Shown: positions 9,694 through 19,124 of the stretch, in pieces
How the letters are laid out: every line of letters starts with the position of its first letter
How positions within the stretch are numbered: the stretch's first letter is position 1
Assembly: GCA_965243245.1 (NCBI GenBank)
Contig: OZ251536.1
Span: forward strand, 1,364,001 to 1,428,000
Source of the DNA: JAYQKL01 sp965243245
GTDB taxonomy: Bacteria; Pseudomonadota; Alphaproteobacteria; RS24
DNA: 64,000 nucleotides
Direction of reading: 5' to 3'
Position numbers and translations under genes: made by a program
Notes under the pieces: generated by a model
Database searches by the model: none
Told to the model about the DNA's origin: nothing
Seen by the model: only the letters and a program-made list of their open reading frames with translations

Positions 9694-10559
9694 CGGTTTT
9701 TCTGGTTTGAATTTAACGCGGCGGCGAGACTCATTTTGGCACTGCCGGGCTTTAAGGGCGTTGGTTGACTTTCATGGGGCGACCAACCAGAAAGGTAAAT
9801 GAGATCAAATCGAGCCGGAATTTTGCCATCCGCGGCTCCATATTCACGGTGATAAATTTCCCCCATCCGCATAAGCGTTTGACGCCGTAGCGGCGTACGG
9901 CGTCTTTTTTTCAAAATATTGGTTTCCCCCATAAGCCTTAAATCTCTTAGCAGATGCAGTGCCGTTTCATAACGCACAATAACCCTGTCATAGTCAATCA
10001 CGGGCAAATTATAACCAGCACGTTGAAGCAAGGTGCCTATATTTTGCATATCAATAAAGGGATGAATATGAGGCCTGACGCCGTTTTCAATTTCAGTTTC
10101 AGCCTGCATGAAACTCTGGCGCAATTCATAAAGTGTTTCGCCGCCGATCAAAGCACCAAGCAATAATCCATCGGGCTTGAGGGCCAATTTCATCTGAATC
10201 AAACAGCCGAGTAAATCATTAATGCTATGCAACCCGCCTAGCGAAATAATTAAATCGAAAGAGCGGGCTTCAAGATCTGGGTTTTCTTCATCAATGAAAT
10301 CATCGCCAAGCGGAACAGTTCGGCGTAAGGTAATATTACGCGCTTTGCTTATAAGAGCCGGCATTTGTTCGCAGATACCCTCATGCGCAACAATCACCAA
10401 TACGTTGTTAAACTCACGCTTAATGTCTTGGAGGCGCTCGTTGATATCTTGTGCCATGCGCTTGAGCAGGAAATCTGCCGCCGCAAAATTAGAACGAACG
10501 CGCAAAAGTCTTTGGCGGCGCAAATCGCGATCAAATATGTCTGGTACTTTGGACTCCAT
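9690..10559 (-). CDS. BioC/NDUFAF5-like SAM-dependent methyltransferase
   Basis: A class I methyltransferase of 289 residues, started at ATG 10559 (MESKVPDIFDRDLRRQRLLR); the frame is open to 10697 but that extension would overlap comF. The N-terminal motif IFDRDLRRQRLLR is characteristic of the BioC-like family found beside comF in alphaproteobacteria, related to the mitochondrial complex I assembly factor NDUFAF5. A hydrophobic SAM-binding strand (VLVIVAHEG), DLIISLGGLHSINDL and the C-terminal RYETALHLLRDLRLMGE are visible. The glycine-rich motif I is weak, which also holds for this subfamily. It converges with mutT, overlapping four bases, and is divergent from comF. The substrate is unknown. 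Confidence 0.75.
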   Translation of the reverse strand: MESKVPDIFDRDLRRQRLLRVRSNFAAADFLLKRMAQDINERLQDIKREFNNVLVIVAHEGICEQMPALISKARNITLRRTVPLGDDFIDEENPDLEARSFDLIISLGGLHSINDLLGCLIQMKLALKPDGLLLGALIGGETLYELRQSFMQAETEIENGVRPHIHPFIDMQNIGTLLQRAGYNLPVIDYDRVIVRYETALHLLRDLRLMGETNILKKRRRTPLRRQTLMRMGEIYHREYGAADGKIPARFDLIYLSGWSPHESQPTPLKPGSAKMSLAAALNSNQKNR

Positions 10560-10603
10560 AGCGTCACTATACTTAAATTGACGCCTAATAGGAAATAACC
10601 AAA

Positions 10604-11380
10604 ATGGCAAGCCCCAATAAACACAATGAGATGGTTGTCTCCAAAAATTCTTTTTGGGTGCCTTTGCTAGACTTTCTATTGCCGCCCCGATGCGCAAATT
10701 GCGGCGTCTTAGTTACTTCCATGCCAACCCTATGCGGCACTTGTTGGGAAGGGCTGACATTTATCAATAATCCTGTTTGTCGGCGCACAGGTGCACCTTT
10801 GCCTTATGATCTGGGCACTGAAACAGTTTCTTTAAATGCCATGTTACGCCCACCCGCCTATGACCAAGCGCGCGCCGCAATGACTTATGATGCTACGGCA
10901 CGGCTCTTAATAAGGAAATTGAAATTTAATAATCGTTTGGACCTTGCCCCCTTAATGGCATCTTGGCTTATCCGTATTGGAGCGGCGATTCTCAAAGATG
11001 CAGATTTTATCCATCCTGTTCCTTTGCACTGGTCACGCCTTTTACGCCGCCGCTATAATCATTCGGCAGAACTGGCGCGCTACCTATCAAAACACGCCAA
11101 TGTGCCAATGCACGTGAATGTACTTAAACGGGTGAAACGTACCCGTCAACAAATCGGTCTCACGCGCGCGATGCGCAAAAAGAATTTACGCGGCGCGTTT
11201 GGCGTGATGGCGAAAAACAAACCATTGGTCATCGATAAACATATTGTGCTCATTGATGATGTGCTGACAACGGGGGCTACGGCAGAGGCTTGTGCTAGAA
11301 CATTACGCCGTGCAGGCGCGGCTAAAGTTTCTGTGTTGACTGTGGCACGGGTTGTGATGCCTGAAATTGTCCATATATGA
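10604..11380 (+). CDS. comF: ComF-family phosphoribosyltransferase-like protein
   Basis: ComF/GntX proteins carry a phosphoribosyltransferase fold and are linked to DNA uptake in competent bacteria, though in alphaproteobacteria they are widespread and poorly understood. The N-terminus has a CxxC...CxxC zinc finger (CANCGVLV, LCGTCW) and the C-terminus the PRPP loop VLIDDVLTTGATAEA. The middle PVPLHWSRLLRRRYNHSAELA block is the family signature. The 258-residue length is normal. It runs toward the nitrilase-like gene 11 bases downstream and is probably cotranscribed with it. Confidence 0.85.
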   Translation: MASPNKHNEMVVSKNSFWVPLLDFLLPPRCANCGVLVTSMPTLCGTCWEGLTFINNPVCRRTGAPLPYDLGTETVSLNAMLRPPAYDQARAAMTYDATARLLIRKLKFNNRLDLAPLMASWLIRIGAAILKDADFIHPVPLHWSRLLRRRYNHSAELARYLSKHANVPMHVNVLKRVKRTRQQIGLTRAMRKKNLRGAFGVMAKNKPLVIDKHIVLIDDVLTTGATAEACARTLRRAGAAKVSVLTVARVVMPEIVHI

Positions 11381-11391
11381 TATAAATAGAT

Positions 11392-12234
11392 ATGAATAAC
11401 GTGACCAAAGTAGCCTGTATTCAGTTTTGTAGTGCCATGACACTGGAAGAAAACTTACCGCGCCTCTTAGGGTTTGTCGATGAGGCTATTGCTCAAGGGG
11501 CGCAATGGATTATCACGCCCGAAACAAGTAATTTCATGCCAGCTCATCAGGATATGATGCGTGCGCTGGTGCGCCATGACAAAGACGATATTTTTGTCGC
11601 AGCTTTCAGTGAAAAGGCAAAAGCTAAAAAGGTTTGGCTACAAGCTGGTTCCTTCATTTTGTTAAATGAGCAGAAGCGTCCAGTAAACAGGTCTTTGCTG
11701 TTTGCACCCAATGGCAAAATCGTGGCGTATTATGATAAAATCCATCTTTTTGATGTTACTTTGGTAGGCGGCGAGAGTCATTTCGAGTCAGCCACCTATG
11801 CAAGCGGCGACCGCGCCGTGGTTACAAAAATGCCGTTTGGGAATCTGGGCATGAGCATTTGCTATGATTTACGATTTGCCGATTTGTTCAGGCGGCTGTC
11901 CGAATCTGGGGCAGATTTCATCACTGTGCCATCGGCTTTTACCAAGCATACGGGTCTTGCCCATTGGGAGATTTTGTTGCGGGCACGGGCAATTGAAACG
12001 GGTTGTTATGTGCTTGCGCCTGCGCAAGTCGGAAACCATGAAAATGGACGCGTGACTTATGGACATAGTTTAATCATTGACCCTTGGGGGCATATTCTAG
12101 CGGAACTTACAAAAGGCGAAGGCGTGATCACGGCCGAGCTTAATCTTGAAAAAGTGGAAAAAACCAGACGCCAATTGCCTGTCTTGAAACATGGGAAAGA
12201 ATTTTTTGTGCAGGTTAATGATGACCCCTTGTGA
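11392..12234 (+). CDS. Carbon-nitrogen hydrolase (nitrilase superfamily, Nit1/Nit2-like)
   Basis: A cytoplasmic amidase of 280 residues. The catalytic Glu-Lys-Cys triad is visible: ITPETS (Glu), YDKIHLFDV (Lys) and MSICYDLRFADLFR (Cys). This last block matches the Nit1/Nit2 branch, which hydrolyses deaminated glutathione or alpha-ketoglutaramate as metabolite repair. The exact substrate is not resolved by sequence. In many alphaproteobacteria this gene follows comF and grxC; here grxC is absent. A short tail-to-tail spacer separates it from ubiG. Confidence 0.85.
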   Translation: MNNVTKVACIQFCSAMTLEENLPRLLGFVDEAIAQGAQWIITPETSNFMPAHQDMMRALVRHDKDDIFVAAFSEKAKAKKVWLQAGSFILLNEQKRPVNRSLLFAPNGKIVAYYDKIHLFDVTLVGGESHFESATYASGDRAVVTKMPFGNLGMSICYDLRFADLFRRLSESGADFITVPSAFTKHTGLAHWEILLRARAIETGCYVLAPAQVGNHENGRVTYGHSLIIDPWGHILAELTKGEGVITAELNLEKVEKTRRQLPVLKHGKEFFVQVNDDPL

Positions 12235-12267
12235 TTTTATTTTGTGAAAATAATGACAAATGAGAAT

Positions 12268-13029
12268 CTATTTACGCGCATATCCCATATAATTAACGCA
12301 CTTATCTGCTGATAGACGCCACTTATCAGTCAGCGGGTTAAAACTAACCCCCGTCATTTCACTAAGGTTCAATCCAGATATTTCAAGATGATCACTCAAT
12401 TCATCTGGGGTGATAAACCGATGCCAGTCATGGGTGCCTCTTGGTAACCAACGCAAAATATATTCTGCCCCAATAATAGCCAGCGCAAACGACTTCATCG
12501 TACGGTTGAGCGTGGCAAAAAACATAATGCCATCTGGCTTTAACATAGCCGCACAAGCATTGATAAAAACCGGCACATCAGCAACATGTTCGACAACTTC
12601 CATGTTTAAAATAACGTCAAAAGTTTCACCCTCTTGGTTCAAAACATCTGCCGTGGTGCATCTATAATCAATCTTCAAACCCATTTTTTCAGCATGAATA
12701 GCCGCCGTCTTGATGTTCGTATCACCCGCATCAGCCCCCATGATTTGTGCGCCAAGGCGACATATAGGCTCGCTCAACAATCCACCACCGCAGCCAATGT
12801 CTAAAAACCTTAATCCTTTGAAAGGTGTCGGTGCTGTTTTGTCACGTCCAAAATGGTGGCACACAACGGATTTAATATAGTCAAGGCGAGTCGGATTGAG
12901 CTTATGGAGCGGTCTGAATTTACCATGCACATCCCACCATTCTTGGGCTATGGCGGTGAATTTTGCGACTTCAGCCTCACTGACAGTATTTGTTATTTTA
13001 TTTTGCTTGGGCGTGTTTTGCTTGGGCAT
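12268..13029 (-). CDS. ubiG: Ubiquinone biosynthesis O-methyltransferase UbiG
   Basis: UbiG performs both O-methylations of the ubiquinone ring. The 253-residue protein starts at ATG 13029 with AAGGAAA upstream on the minus strand. The substrate-entry motif FTAIAQEWWDVHGKFRPLHK, SAM motif I LDIGCGGGLLSEP, and MEVVEHVADV are all strong family signatures. Its N-terminal tail is Lys/Asn-rich with a small duplication (KQNTPKQNK). It is divergent from lysC, as in many alphaproteobacterial genomes. Confidence 0.95.
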   Translation of the reverse strand: MPKQNTPKQNKITNTVSEAEVAKFTAIAQEWWDVHGKFRPLHKLNPTRLDYIKSVVCHHFGRDKTAPTPFKGLRFLDIGCGGGLLSEPICRLGAQIMGADAGDTNIKTAAIHAEKMGLKIDYRCTTADVLNQEGETFDVILNMEVVEHVADVPVFINACAAMLKPDGIMFFATLNRTMKSFALAIIGAEYILRWLPRGTHDWHRFITPDELSDHLEISGLNLSEMTGVSFNPLTDKWRLSADKCVNYMGYARK

Positions 13030-13274
13030 GAGGGTTTCCTTTGAACGCTTGCTTCAGACTTGTTTATTAAGACTCTGGACATAATAGGTGTTTTCCTTGT
13101 AAATAAGCCCGCCTGATGAATAACGACATGCGCTTATGTTGCTGTTATAGAGGAATTATAAATTTATATGAAAATTATAAACTCAAATCTAGTCTTGGTG
13201 ACCAGTTTTTCGGGCAATAATTTTGAAGCAATGAAAATAGTGCTTATGAAACGCGCACTTTTAAAGGAATGAAG
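13030..13274. other. ubiG/lysC divergent intergenic region with a possible leader ORF
   Basis: The region carries the promoters of ubiG and lysC. It also contains an open frame of 34 codons on the plus strand, ATG 13168 to TGA 13272, preceded by GAGGAA 13 bases upstream. Its stop lies two bases before the lysC start at 13275, so translation coupling is possible. The peptide is not rich in lysine or threonine, so classic attenuation is not evident. Treat the ORF as unproven. Confidence 0.3.
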
Positions 13275-14567
13275 ATGGCACGCCTGGTCATGAAATTTGG
13301 AGGCACATCTGTTGGGAGTCCAGAACGGATTCGCAATGTGGCACAACATATAAAACGTGAGGTTGACGCCAGACATGAAGTGGCCGTTATCGTCTCTGCC
13401 ATGTCGGGCGACACGAATCGGCTTGTCGATTTGACCCGCGCAGTCGCGCCCATGCATGATGCACGCGAATATGATGTCGTCGTCGCCGCAGGCGAGCAAA
13501 TTAGCATTGGTTTATTGGCAATGGCACTGAACGAAATCGGCGTGCCTGCTCGCTCATGGCTTGGATGGCAATTGCCTATCAAAACAAATAATGTGCATGG
13601 CGCGGCGCGGATTATGGATATTGATACAACTATTATTGAAGCGCAATTTGCTCAAAATCGGGTTGCCGTTATTGCCGGTTTTCAGGGGCTTGCAGATGAT
13701 AACCGAATTACGACATTAGGGCGCGGCGGCTCTGATACCAGCGCGGTCGCGCTTGCCGCTACCCTCAAAGCAGATAGATGTGATATATATACAGATGTGG
13801 ATGGTATCTATACAACTGACCCGCATATCGTGCCACGCGCACGCCGCTTGGCGCGCATTAGTTATGAAGAGATGCTAGAGAGTGCATCTCTTGGTGCTAA
13901 AATTTTACAAACGCGCTCCGTGGAGATGGCGATGGTGCATAATGTCTGTCTTCAGGTACGCGCCAGTTTTGATGACCCCGCCGCCGATTATCCCGAAGAT
14001 GGTTTAGTCGGTACGCTGGTCTGCAATGAGGAGTTTATTATGGAACAAGAAGTTGTTAGCGGCATTGCCTATTCACGCGATGAAGCCAAAATCACGCTCC
14101 GCAAAGTCGCCGATAAACCCGGCGCTGCCGCCGCCGTATTCGGACCGCTCGCAGAGGCCGCCATTAATGTAGATATGATAGTTCAAAATATTTCTTCTGA
14201 CGGTAGCCATACAGATATCACCTTTACCGTGCCAAATGATGAATTACAGCGCGCAAATTTCGTGATTGAAAAGGCAAAACCAGAAATTGGCTTCGACCAA
14301 ATCGAAAGTGCGAACGGCTTATCTAAGGTTTCTATTGTCGGCATTGGGATGAGAAGCCATGCGGGGGTGGCACAAAAAATGTTCACCGTTTTGGCGGAAA
14401 AAGAAATTAATATTCATGTTATCTCAACCTCTGAAATCAAAGTCAGTGTGTTGCTTGATGCTGAGTATACCGAACTTGCCGTTCAATCGCTTCACTCAGC
14501 CTATGGGCTGGATGACAATCTGGGTGACGTTCTGGGTGACAATGAAGGAGTGGCTGGTAGCGCGTGA
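13275..14567 (+). CDS. lysC: Aspartate kinase
   Basis: LysC phosphorylates aspartate, the entry step to lysine, threonine, methionine and diaminopimelate. The start ATG 13275 is preferred to 13269 because AAAGGA then sits six bases upstream; the protein is 430 residues. The kinase domain has VMKFGGTSVG and LGRGGSDTSAVALAA, followed by two ACT regulatory domains (VSGIAYSRDEAKITLRKV and KVSIVGIGMRSHAGVA), so feedback control by lysine/threonine is expected. The C-terminal end has a small duplication (NLGDVLGDNEG). It precedes ptsP, the conserved alphaproteobacterial order. Confidence 0.95.
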   Translation: MARLVMKFGGTSVGSPERIRNVAQHIKREVDARHEVAVIVSAMSGDTNRLVDLTRAVAPMHDAREYDVVVAAGEQISIGLLAMALNEIGVPARSWLGWQLPIKTNNVHGAARIMDIDTTIIEAQFAQNRVAVIAGFQGLADDNRITTLGRGGSDTSAVALAATLKADRCDIYTDVDGIYTTDPHIVPRARRLARISYEEMLESASLGAKILQTRSVEMAMVHNVCLQVRASFDDPAADYPEDGLVGTLVCNEEFIMEQEVVSGIAYSRDEAKITLRKVADKPGAAAAVFGPLAEAAINVDMIVQNISSDGSHTDITFTVPNDELQRANFVIEKAKPEIGFDQIESANGLSKVSIVGIGMRSHAGVAQKMFTVLAEKEINIHVISTSEIKVSVLLDAEYTELAVQSLHSAYGLDDNLGDVLGDNEGVAGSA

Positions 14568-14592
14568 AAATGCGAGAAACAGCTAAAGCGTA

Positions 14593-16839
14593 ATGCCTCT
14601 GTCAGTTGAAGGACCAAGAATTTTGCTTCGCCGTTTGCGCCAGCTCATGCTGGAAGAAATGGAGAGCCAAACACGGCTTAATCGTATTGTCGAGCTCATC
14701 GCAACCAGCATGAATACGGCTGTTTGCTCGGTTTATTTAAAAAAAGACGCCGCCACGCTAGAGCTCTATGCGAGTGAGGGTCTAAAGCCCGAGGCCGTGC
14801 ATAAAACGACTTTGCGGGTTGGCGAGGGGCTGGTCGGTGATATTGCCCGCCATGCCCGCCCGCTTAATCTTTCAAACGCACAAACCCATCCCCATTTTGC
14901 CTATCGTCCAGAAACGGGGGAAGAAATTTTTTATTCATTTGTCGGTGTGCCCGTGCTGCGTAGCGGTACATTAGTGGGCGTGCTTGTGGTACAAAATACG
15001 ACTTATCGCTCTTTTATTGACGAAGAAGTCGAAGCCTTGCAGACAGTCGCCATGGTGCTGGCTGAAATGCTTGCCGAAAGTGGTGATCTGGAAGCCGAGC
15101 GCGTCCGTTCAGGGCCTCGGCGGTTTCAAGGTGTGGGGCTAACAGAAGGCATGGCGATGGGGCATGTCGTGCTACATGAGCCGCGCGTGGAGGTCTCGCA
15201 ATTAATCGGCGAGGATTTAGACTCTGAATTGGCGCGGCTTGAGCGAGCGGTTTATGAGTTGCGCCGTTCAGTGGATGAGATCTTGCTAAAAGATGACGTA
15301 TCCCATGCGGGTGAGCATCTTGATGTGCTTGAGGTTTATCGGATGTTTGCCAATGATGAGGGATGGTTGTCGCGTATGCGAGATGCTGTGCGCTCTGGCT
15401 TGACAGCCGAGGCGGCTGTCGAGCGCGTGCAGGGGGATATGCATGCTCGCTTAACAGGCCAGCGAAATCTTTACTTGCGCGAAAGACTGCATGATTTTGA
15501 AGATTTAACCAATCGCCTATTAAGAATCTTAACCGGGCGTTCAATTAATGCCTCGGCAGATAAATTGCCAAAGGATGCTATTTTGATTGCCCGTAGCATG
15601 GGCCCGGCTGAATTACTTGATTATGAACGCAAACATTTACGCGGATTAATATTAGAAGAAGGCTCGCAAAGTGCTCATGTGGTCATTGTTGCCCGCGCCT
15701 TAGGGATTCCGATGATCGGGCGCATTTCGGGGCTTGTCGATAGGGTGCGCGATGGGCAAGATATTATCGTGGATGCGGATACGGGGGGGTGCTTCTTAGA
15801 CCCGTCAGCTGAAATAATCGAAAGCTATGCTGAGCGAACCAAAACATTAGCAAGGCGCCAAAAGCGTTATGCGCGTATTAAAAAACTACCCGGTATTACG
15901 CGTGATGGTCAGCATATTAATGTGCTGATGAATGCTGGCTTGCGGGTGGATTTAACAAACCTTGCTGATTCTGGTGCCGATGGTATCGGGCTGTTTAGAA
16001 CAGAATTACAGTTCATGGTCTCGGCCAGATTACCGCGCCTTACCGAACAAACGCAGTTTTATTCTAATATTTTAAACCAAGCAGGCAACAAGCAGGTTAC
16101 TTTTCGTACGCTCGATATTGGCGGCGATAAAGTATTGCCTTATATGCGCCAAATGCATGAAGAAAATCCAGCAATGGGGTGGCGTGCTATTCGTATTGCG
16201 CTCGACCGTCCGGGGCTGTTACGCTATCAATTGCGCGCCTTACTCAAAGCAGCGGCGGGCCATGATTTGAACGTCATGTTTCCGATGATTGCGCAAGTGG
16301 ATGAATTTGAACGAGCCCGCGACTTACTAAATCTAGAAATCGCTCGCTTGGAAAAATTTAATGCCCCCAAGCCCAAAACCGTGCGTCTTGGGGTCATGCT
16401 TGAGGTGCCTTCTTTGATCTGGCAGTTGGATAAACTTCTCCCCATGCTGGACTTCATAAGCATCGGAACAAATGATTTATTACAATTCTTTTTTGCCAGT
16501 GACCGTAGCAACCCTCAACTTTCGGGACGCTATGATATTCTTTCAGCTGCGCCTATGGCGATGCTAAAACAAATTGCTCAGGCTTGCGCACACCATAAAG
16601 TCGATGCCACGATTTGCGGTGAAATTGGCGGGCATCCCCTAGAGGCAATGGTTATGCTAAGCTTGGGTTTTACCAGATTGTCTATACCGTCTTCTTCTGT
16701 GGGCTCTGTAAAACGCATGATACGCTCGGTGCATTTGAGTAAATTGCGCCAATCTTATGAGGAAATTATTCTCGAAGATAAAGAGGTGTCGCGCTCAACC
16801 ATGATGGAAATGGCGCAAAAATTAAAAATCAGATTATAG
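14593..16839 (+). CDS. ptsP: PTS-Ntr enzyme I (GAF domain PEP-protein phosphotransferase)
   Basis: PtsP takes phosphate from phosphoenolpyruvate and passes it to NPr in the nitrogen-related phosphotransferase system, which links carbon/nitrogen status to regulation of potassium transport, stress responses and polymer storage. The 748 residues show an N-terminal GAF domain (about 20-165, with VYLKKDAATLELYASEGL), the HPr-binding helical domain, the phosphohistidine swivel segment around His362 (GSQSAHVVIVARALGIP), and the PEP-binding barrel (GIGLFRTELQFM, FRTLDIGGDK, SIGTNDLLQFFFASDR, CGEIGGHP). All catalytic features look intact. It follows lysC by 25 bases. Confidence 0.95.
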   Translation: MPLSVEGPRILLRRLRQLMLEEMESQTRLNRIVELIATSMNTAVCSVYLKKDAATLELYASEGLKPEAVHKTTLRVGEGLVGDIARHARPLNLSNAQTHPHFAYRPETGEEIFYSFVGVPVLRSGTLVGVLVVQNTTYRSFIDEEVEALQTVAMVLAEMLAESGDLEAERVRSGPRRFQGVGLTEGMAMGHVVLHEPRVEVSQLIGEDLDSELARLERAVYELRRSVDEILLKDDVSHAGEHLDVLEVYRMFANDEGWLSRMRDAVRSGLTAEAAVERVQGDMHARLTGQRNLYLRERLHDFEDLTNRLLRILTGRSINASADKLPKDAILIARSMGPAELLDYERKHLRGLILEEGSQSAHVVIVARALGIPMIGRISGLVDRVRDGQDIIVDADTGGCFLDPSAEIIESYAERTKTLARRQKRYARIKKLPGITRDGQHINVLMNAGLRVDLTNLADSGADGIGLFRTELQFMVSARLPRLTEQTQFYSNILNQAGNKQVTFRTLDIGGDKVLPYMRQMHEENPAMGWRAIRIALDRPGLLRYQLRALLKAAAGHDLNVMFPMIAQVDEFERARDLLNLEIARLEKFNAPKPKTVRLGVMLEVPSLIWQLDKLLPMLDFISIGTNDLLQFFFASDRSNPQLSGRYDILSAAPMAMLKQIAQACAHHKVDATICGEIGGHPLEAMVMLSLGFTRLSIPSSSVGSVKRMIRSVHLSKLRQSYEEIILEDKEVSRSTMMEMAQKLKIRL

Positions 16840-16930
16840 CAATCGCTAATGAGGTGATTTAGGGTCGCTAATTCAGGGATTGCATAAAATAATTTCATGG
16901 GATAACAAGTAGAAATTGGACGGTATTATA

Positions 16931-17890
16931 ATGTTAGAACAAGACAATGAATTAGGCGGGGTCTCAGGCGGGGAATTAGTCGGGGATGTTTTGCGTCATC
17001 AGCGCGAAGCTCTTAAACTTGACTTGGACGATATTTCGACAAAGCTACGCATTCGCAAAGAACATCTTGAGGCAATTGAAACCAATCAACTCAAGGCCTT
17101 GCCGGCCGAAGCTTATGCTATCGGTTTTATCCGTACTTATGCAAATCATTTGGGTTTAGATGAGGCGGTGCTCGTCTCGAATTTCAAGATGCAGTTAAAT
17201 GGCGGCACGCGCGTGAGTTTTAATTTCCCCGACCTCGAAGAAAAAAGAGAAATTCCCGGCATGGCTCTTGCCATTGGATTAATGGTGCTCGTTTTATTGG
17301 CATATATGTTCATTGCCTTTTTGAACAACGCTCAGATAATCACAGGAGAAAAGGGTAAAGAAACATTCCAAGCTGTCCAAAGTGAGTTACGCCAAGCTGA
17401 ATCTGAACCGAGGGGGACTGTTCCTGATGTGAAAAATGACGCCAATGAAACCAGTGAAGCCAATGAAACCAGTAAAACCAGTGAAAAAATAACTGAATTA
17501 GCGACTAAGCAAAAACAACCCGTTGCAGATGCCCTCCCAGATCTCCCCCAAACGCCATCTGCGGGCGAGGATAATACTTTGCCCACGCCCCCAAAAAAGC
17601 TCGAAGCCACGCCTCTATCGCCAGTTTTTTCCATTCGTGCGCGCGGCGAAACATGGATGCGAATTGTCTCCGAAGAGGGGCGCATATTATTCTCGAGTAT
17701 TATTCTTGAGGGCGAAACATTCGCCTTTCCCAAGGGCGAAAAATTTCGCCTAGCAACCCAAAATGCAGGCCGTTTAGAATATGTAATCGATGGTAAAGCC
17801 GTCGGTCTCGTTGGCGCACGCGGGCAAACATTGTCGAACCGCCAGATTAATATGCCGCGCTTACTAGAAAAATTTGCCCTATACCCCTAA
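16931..17890 (+). CDS. rodZ: RodZ-like helix-turn-helix membrane protein (DUF4115)
   Basis: RodZ couples MreB filaments to the wall-elongation machinery. The protein (319 aa from ATG 16931; 16916 GTG is an alternative) has a cytoplasmic HTH_25 domain (residues 12-85, with GDVLRHQREALKLDLDDIS and IRKEHLEAIE), one membrane helix (MALAIGLMVLVLLAYMFIAFL), a low-complexity linker with NETS/SE duplications, and a C-terminal DUF4115 beta domain (GETWMRIVSEEGRILFS). The position just upstream of ispG is conserved in many alphaproteobacteria. The linker is one of several places here with short tandem duplications. Confidence 0.82.
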   Translation: MLEQDNELGGVSGGELVGDVLRHQREALKLDLDDISTKLRIRKEHLEAIETNQLKALPAEAYAIGFIRTYANHLGLDEAVLVSNFKMQLNGGTRVSFNFPDLEEKREIPGMALAIGLMVLVLLAYMFIAFLNNAQIITGEKGKETFQAVQSELRQAESEPRGTVPDVKNDANETSEANETSKTSEKITELATKQKQPVADALPDLPQTPSAGEDNTLPTPPKKLEATPLSPVFSIRARGETWMRIVSEEGRILFSSIILEGETFAFPKGEKFRLATQNAGRLEYVIDGKAVGLVGARGQTLSNRQINMPRLLEKFALYP

Positions 17891-17964
17891 ACAAGACAAA
17901 CACTAAGTGTTATAAACAAGACAAACACTAAGTGTTATAAATAAGACAAACACTAAGTGTTGTA
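17890..17964 (+). repeat. Three tandem 25-bp repeats between rodZ and ispG
   Basis: Three consecutive 25-bp units start at 17890, 17915 and 17940; the third differs at two positions. Each holds a small stem (AACAC, loop TAA, GTGTT). They fill almost the whole gap between rodZ and the ispG leader, beginning on the last base of the rodZ stop codon. They could fold as a row of three hairpins in the mRNA; no T-run follows, so they are not standard terminators. Confidence 0.9.
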
Positions 17965-18002
17965 AATAAGGGTGAGATTAATTCTAACCGCAGGTGAGCT
18001 TT

Positions 18003-19121
18003 ATGGGAATTCGTCCTTGGCGTGATATAAATCGCCGTAAATCACGAAAAATTATGCTCGGTCAAGTACCCGTTGGCGGGGACGCGCCTATTAGTGTGCA
18101 GTCCATGACCAATACGCTGACGGCGGATGCAAAGGCGACCATTAATCAAATAAGAGACCTTGAGCGGGCGGGCGCGGATTTAATTCGGGTATCGTGCCCT
18201 GATGAAGCATCGACACAGGCTTTGGCAAAAATTGTGAAAGCTAGCAAAGTTCCGTTAATTGCTGATATTCATTTTCATTATCAGCGAGCGATCGAGGCGG
18301 CGAAAGCGGGCGCGGCTTGTTTGCGGATTAATCCGGGCAATATAGGCAATAGGGCGCGCGTTAAAGAGGTCATTGAAGCGGCGCGCGCTCATCAATGTGC
18401 CATTCGTATCGGGGTGAATGCGGGCTCATTGGAAAAACATTTGCTGGAAAAATACCGCGAACCATGTCCAGAGGCGATGGTGGAAAGCGCGTTGGGGCAT
18501 GTGCAAATTTTGCAAGACCATGATTTTCATGACTATAAGATCAGTGTCAAAGCTTCGAATGTTTTTCTCAGCCTTGCCGCCTATCGTCAATTGGCTGAAG
18601 TTGTGGATTGCCCTTTGCATATTGGCATCACAGAAGCTGGCGGATTAATGAGCGGTACAGTGAAATCTTCTATCGGATTGGGCGCTTTACTCATGGAGGG
18701 GATTGGCGACACAATTCGGGTGTCACTCTCTTCTGACCCGGTGAATGAAATTAAAGTCGGCTATGAAATGCTGAAATCTTTAGGGTTGCGCCATCGCGGG
18801 GTCACCATTATTTCTTGTCCTTCTTGTGCCCGCCAAGGGTTTGATGTCATTAAAACCGTTCAGGCATTGGAGCAGCGGCTTGAACATATTTATGAGCCCA
18901 TAACATTGTCGATTATTGGCTGTGTCGTTAATGGCCCGGGCGAAGCACGCGAAACGGATATTGGTTTTACAGGCGGCGGCGCAGGCGCGGGTATGGTTTA
19001 TATTTCTGGACGCCCCGACCACAAAATGAGCAATGAAGCAATGGTCGACCATCTCGCGGGGCTGGTCGAAAGCAAAGCCGAAGAAATGCGCGCCAGTACT
19101 CTTGCACAAGATAAGGGCTGA
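18003..19121 (+). CDS. ispG: 4-hydroxy-3-methylbut-2-enyl diphosphate synthase
   Basis: IspG (GcpE) is the 4Fe-4S enzyme that converts MEcPP to HMBPP near the end of the MEP isoprenoid pathway. ATG 18003 is preferred (AGGTGAG four bases upstream); GTG 17994 is an in-frame alternative. The N-terminal PVGGDAPISVQSMTNT block, the TIM-barrel HIGITEAGG and the cluster ligands SCPSCARQG and GCVVNGPGEA are all present, giving a complete 372-residue enzyme. It runs into prfA three bases downstream, so ispG-prfA-prmC are likely one operon. Confidence 0.96.
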   Translation: MGIRPWRDINRRKSRKIMLGQVPVGGDAPISVQSMTNTLTADAKATINQIRDLERAGADLIRVSCPDEASTQALAKIVKASKVPLIADIHFHYQRAIEAAKAGAACLRINPGNIGNRARVKEVIEAARAHQCAIRIGVNAGSLEKHLLEKYREPCPEAMVESALGHVQILQDHDFHDYKISVKASNVFLSLAAYRQLAEVVDCPLHIGITEAGGLMSGTVKSSIGLGALLMEGIGDTIRVSLSSDPVNEIKVGYEMLKSLGLRHRGVTIISCPSCARQGFDVIKTVQALEQRLEHIYEPITLSIIGCVVNGPGEARETDIGFTGGGAGAGMVYISGRPDHKMSNEAMVDHLAGLVESKAEEMRASTLAQDKG

Positions 19122-19124
19122 AAA

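Noticed and set aside
15014..15544. 176-codon minus-strand ORF opposite ptsP
   Set aside because: Shadow of the GAF/PEP domain coding frame, with atypical His/Pro/Ala composition.
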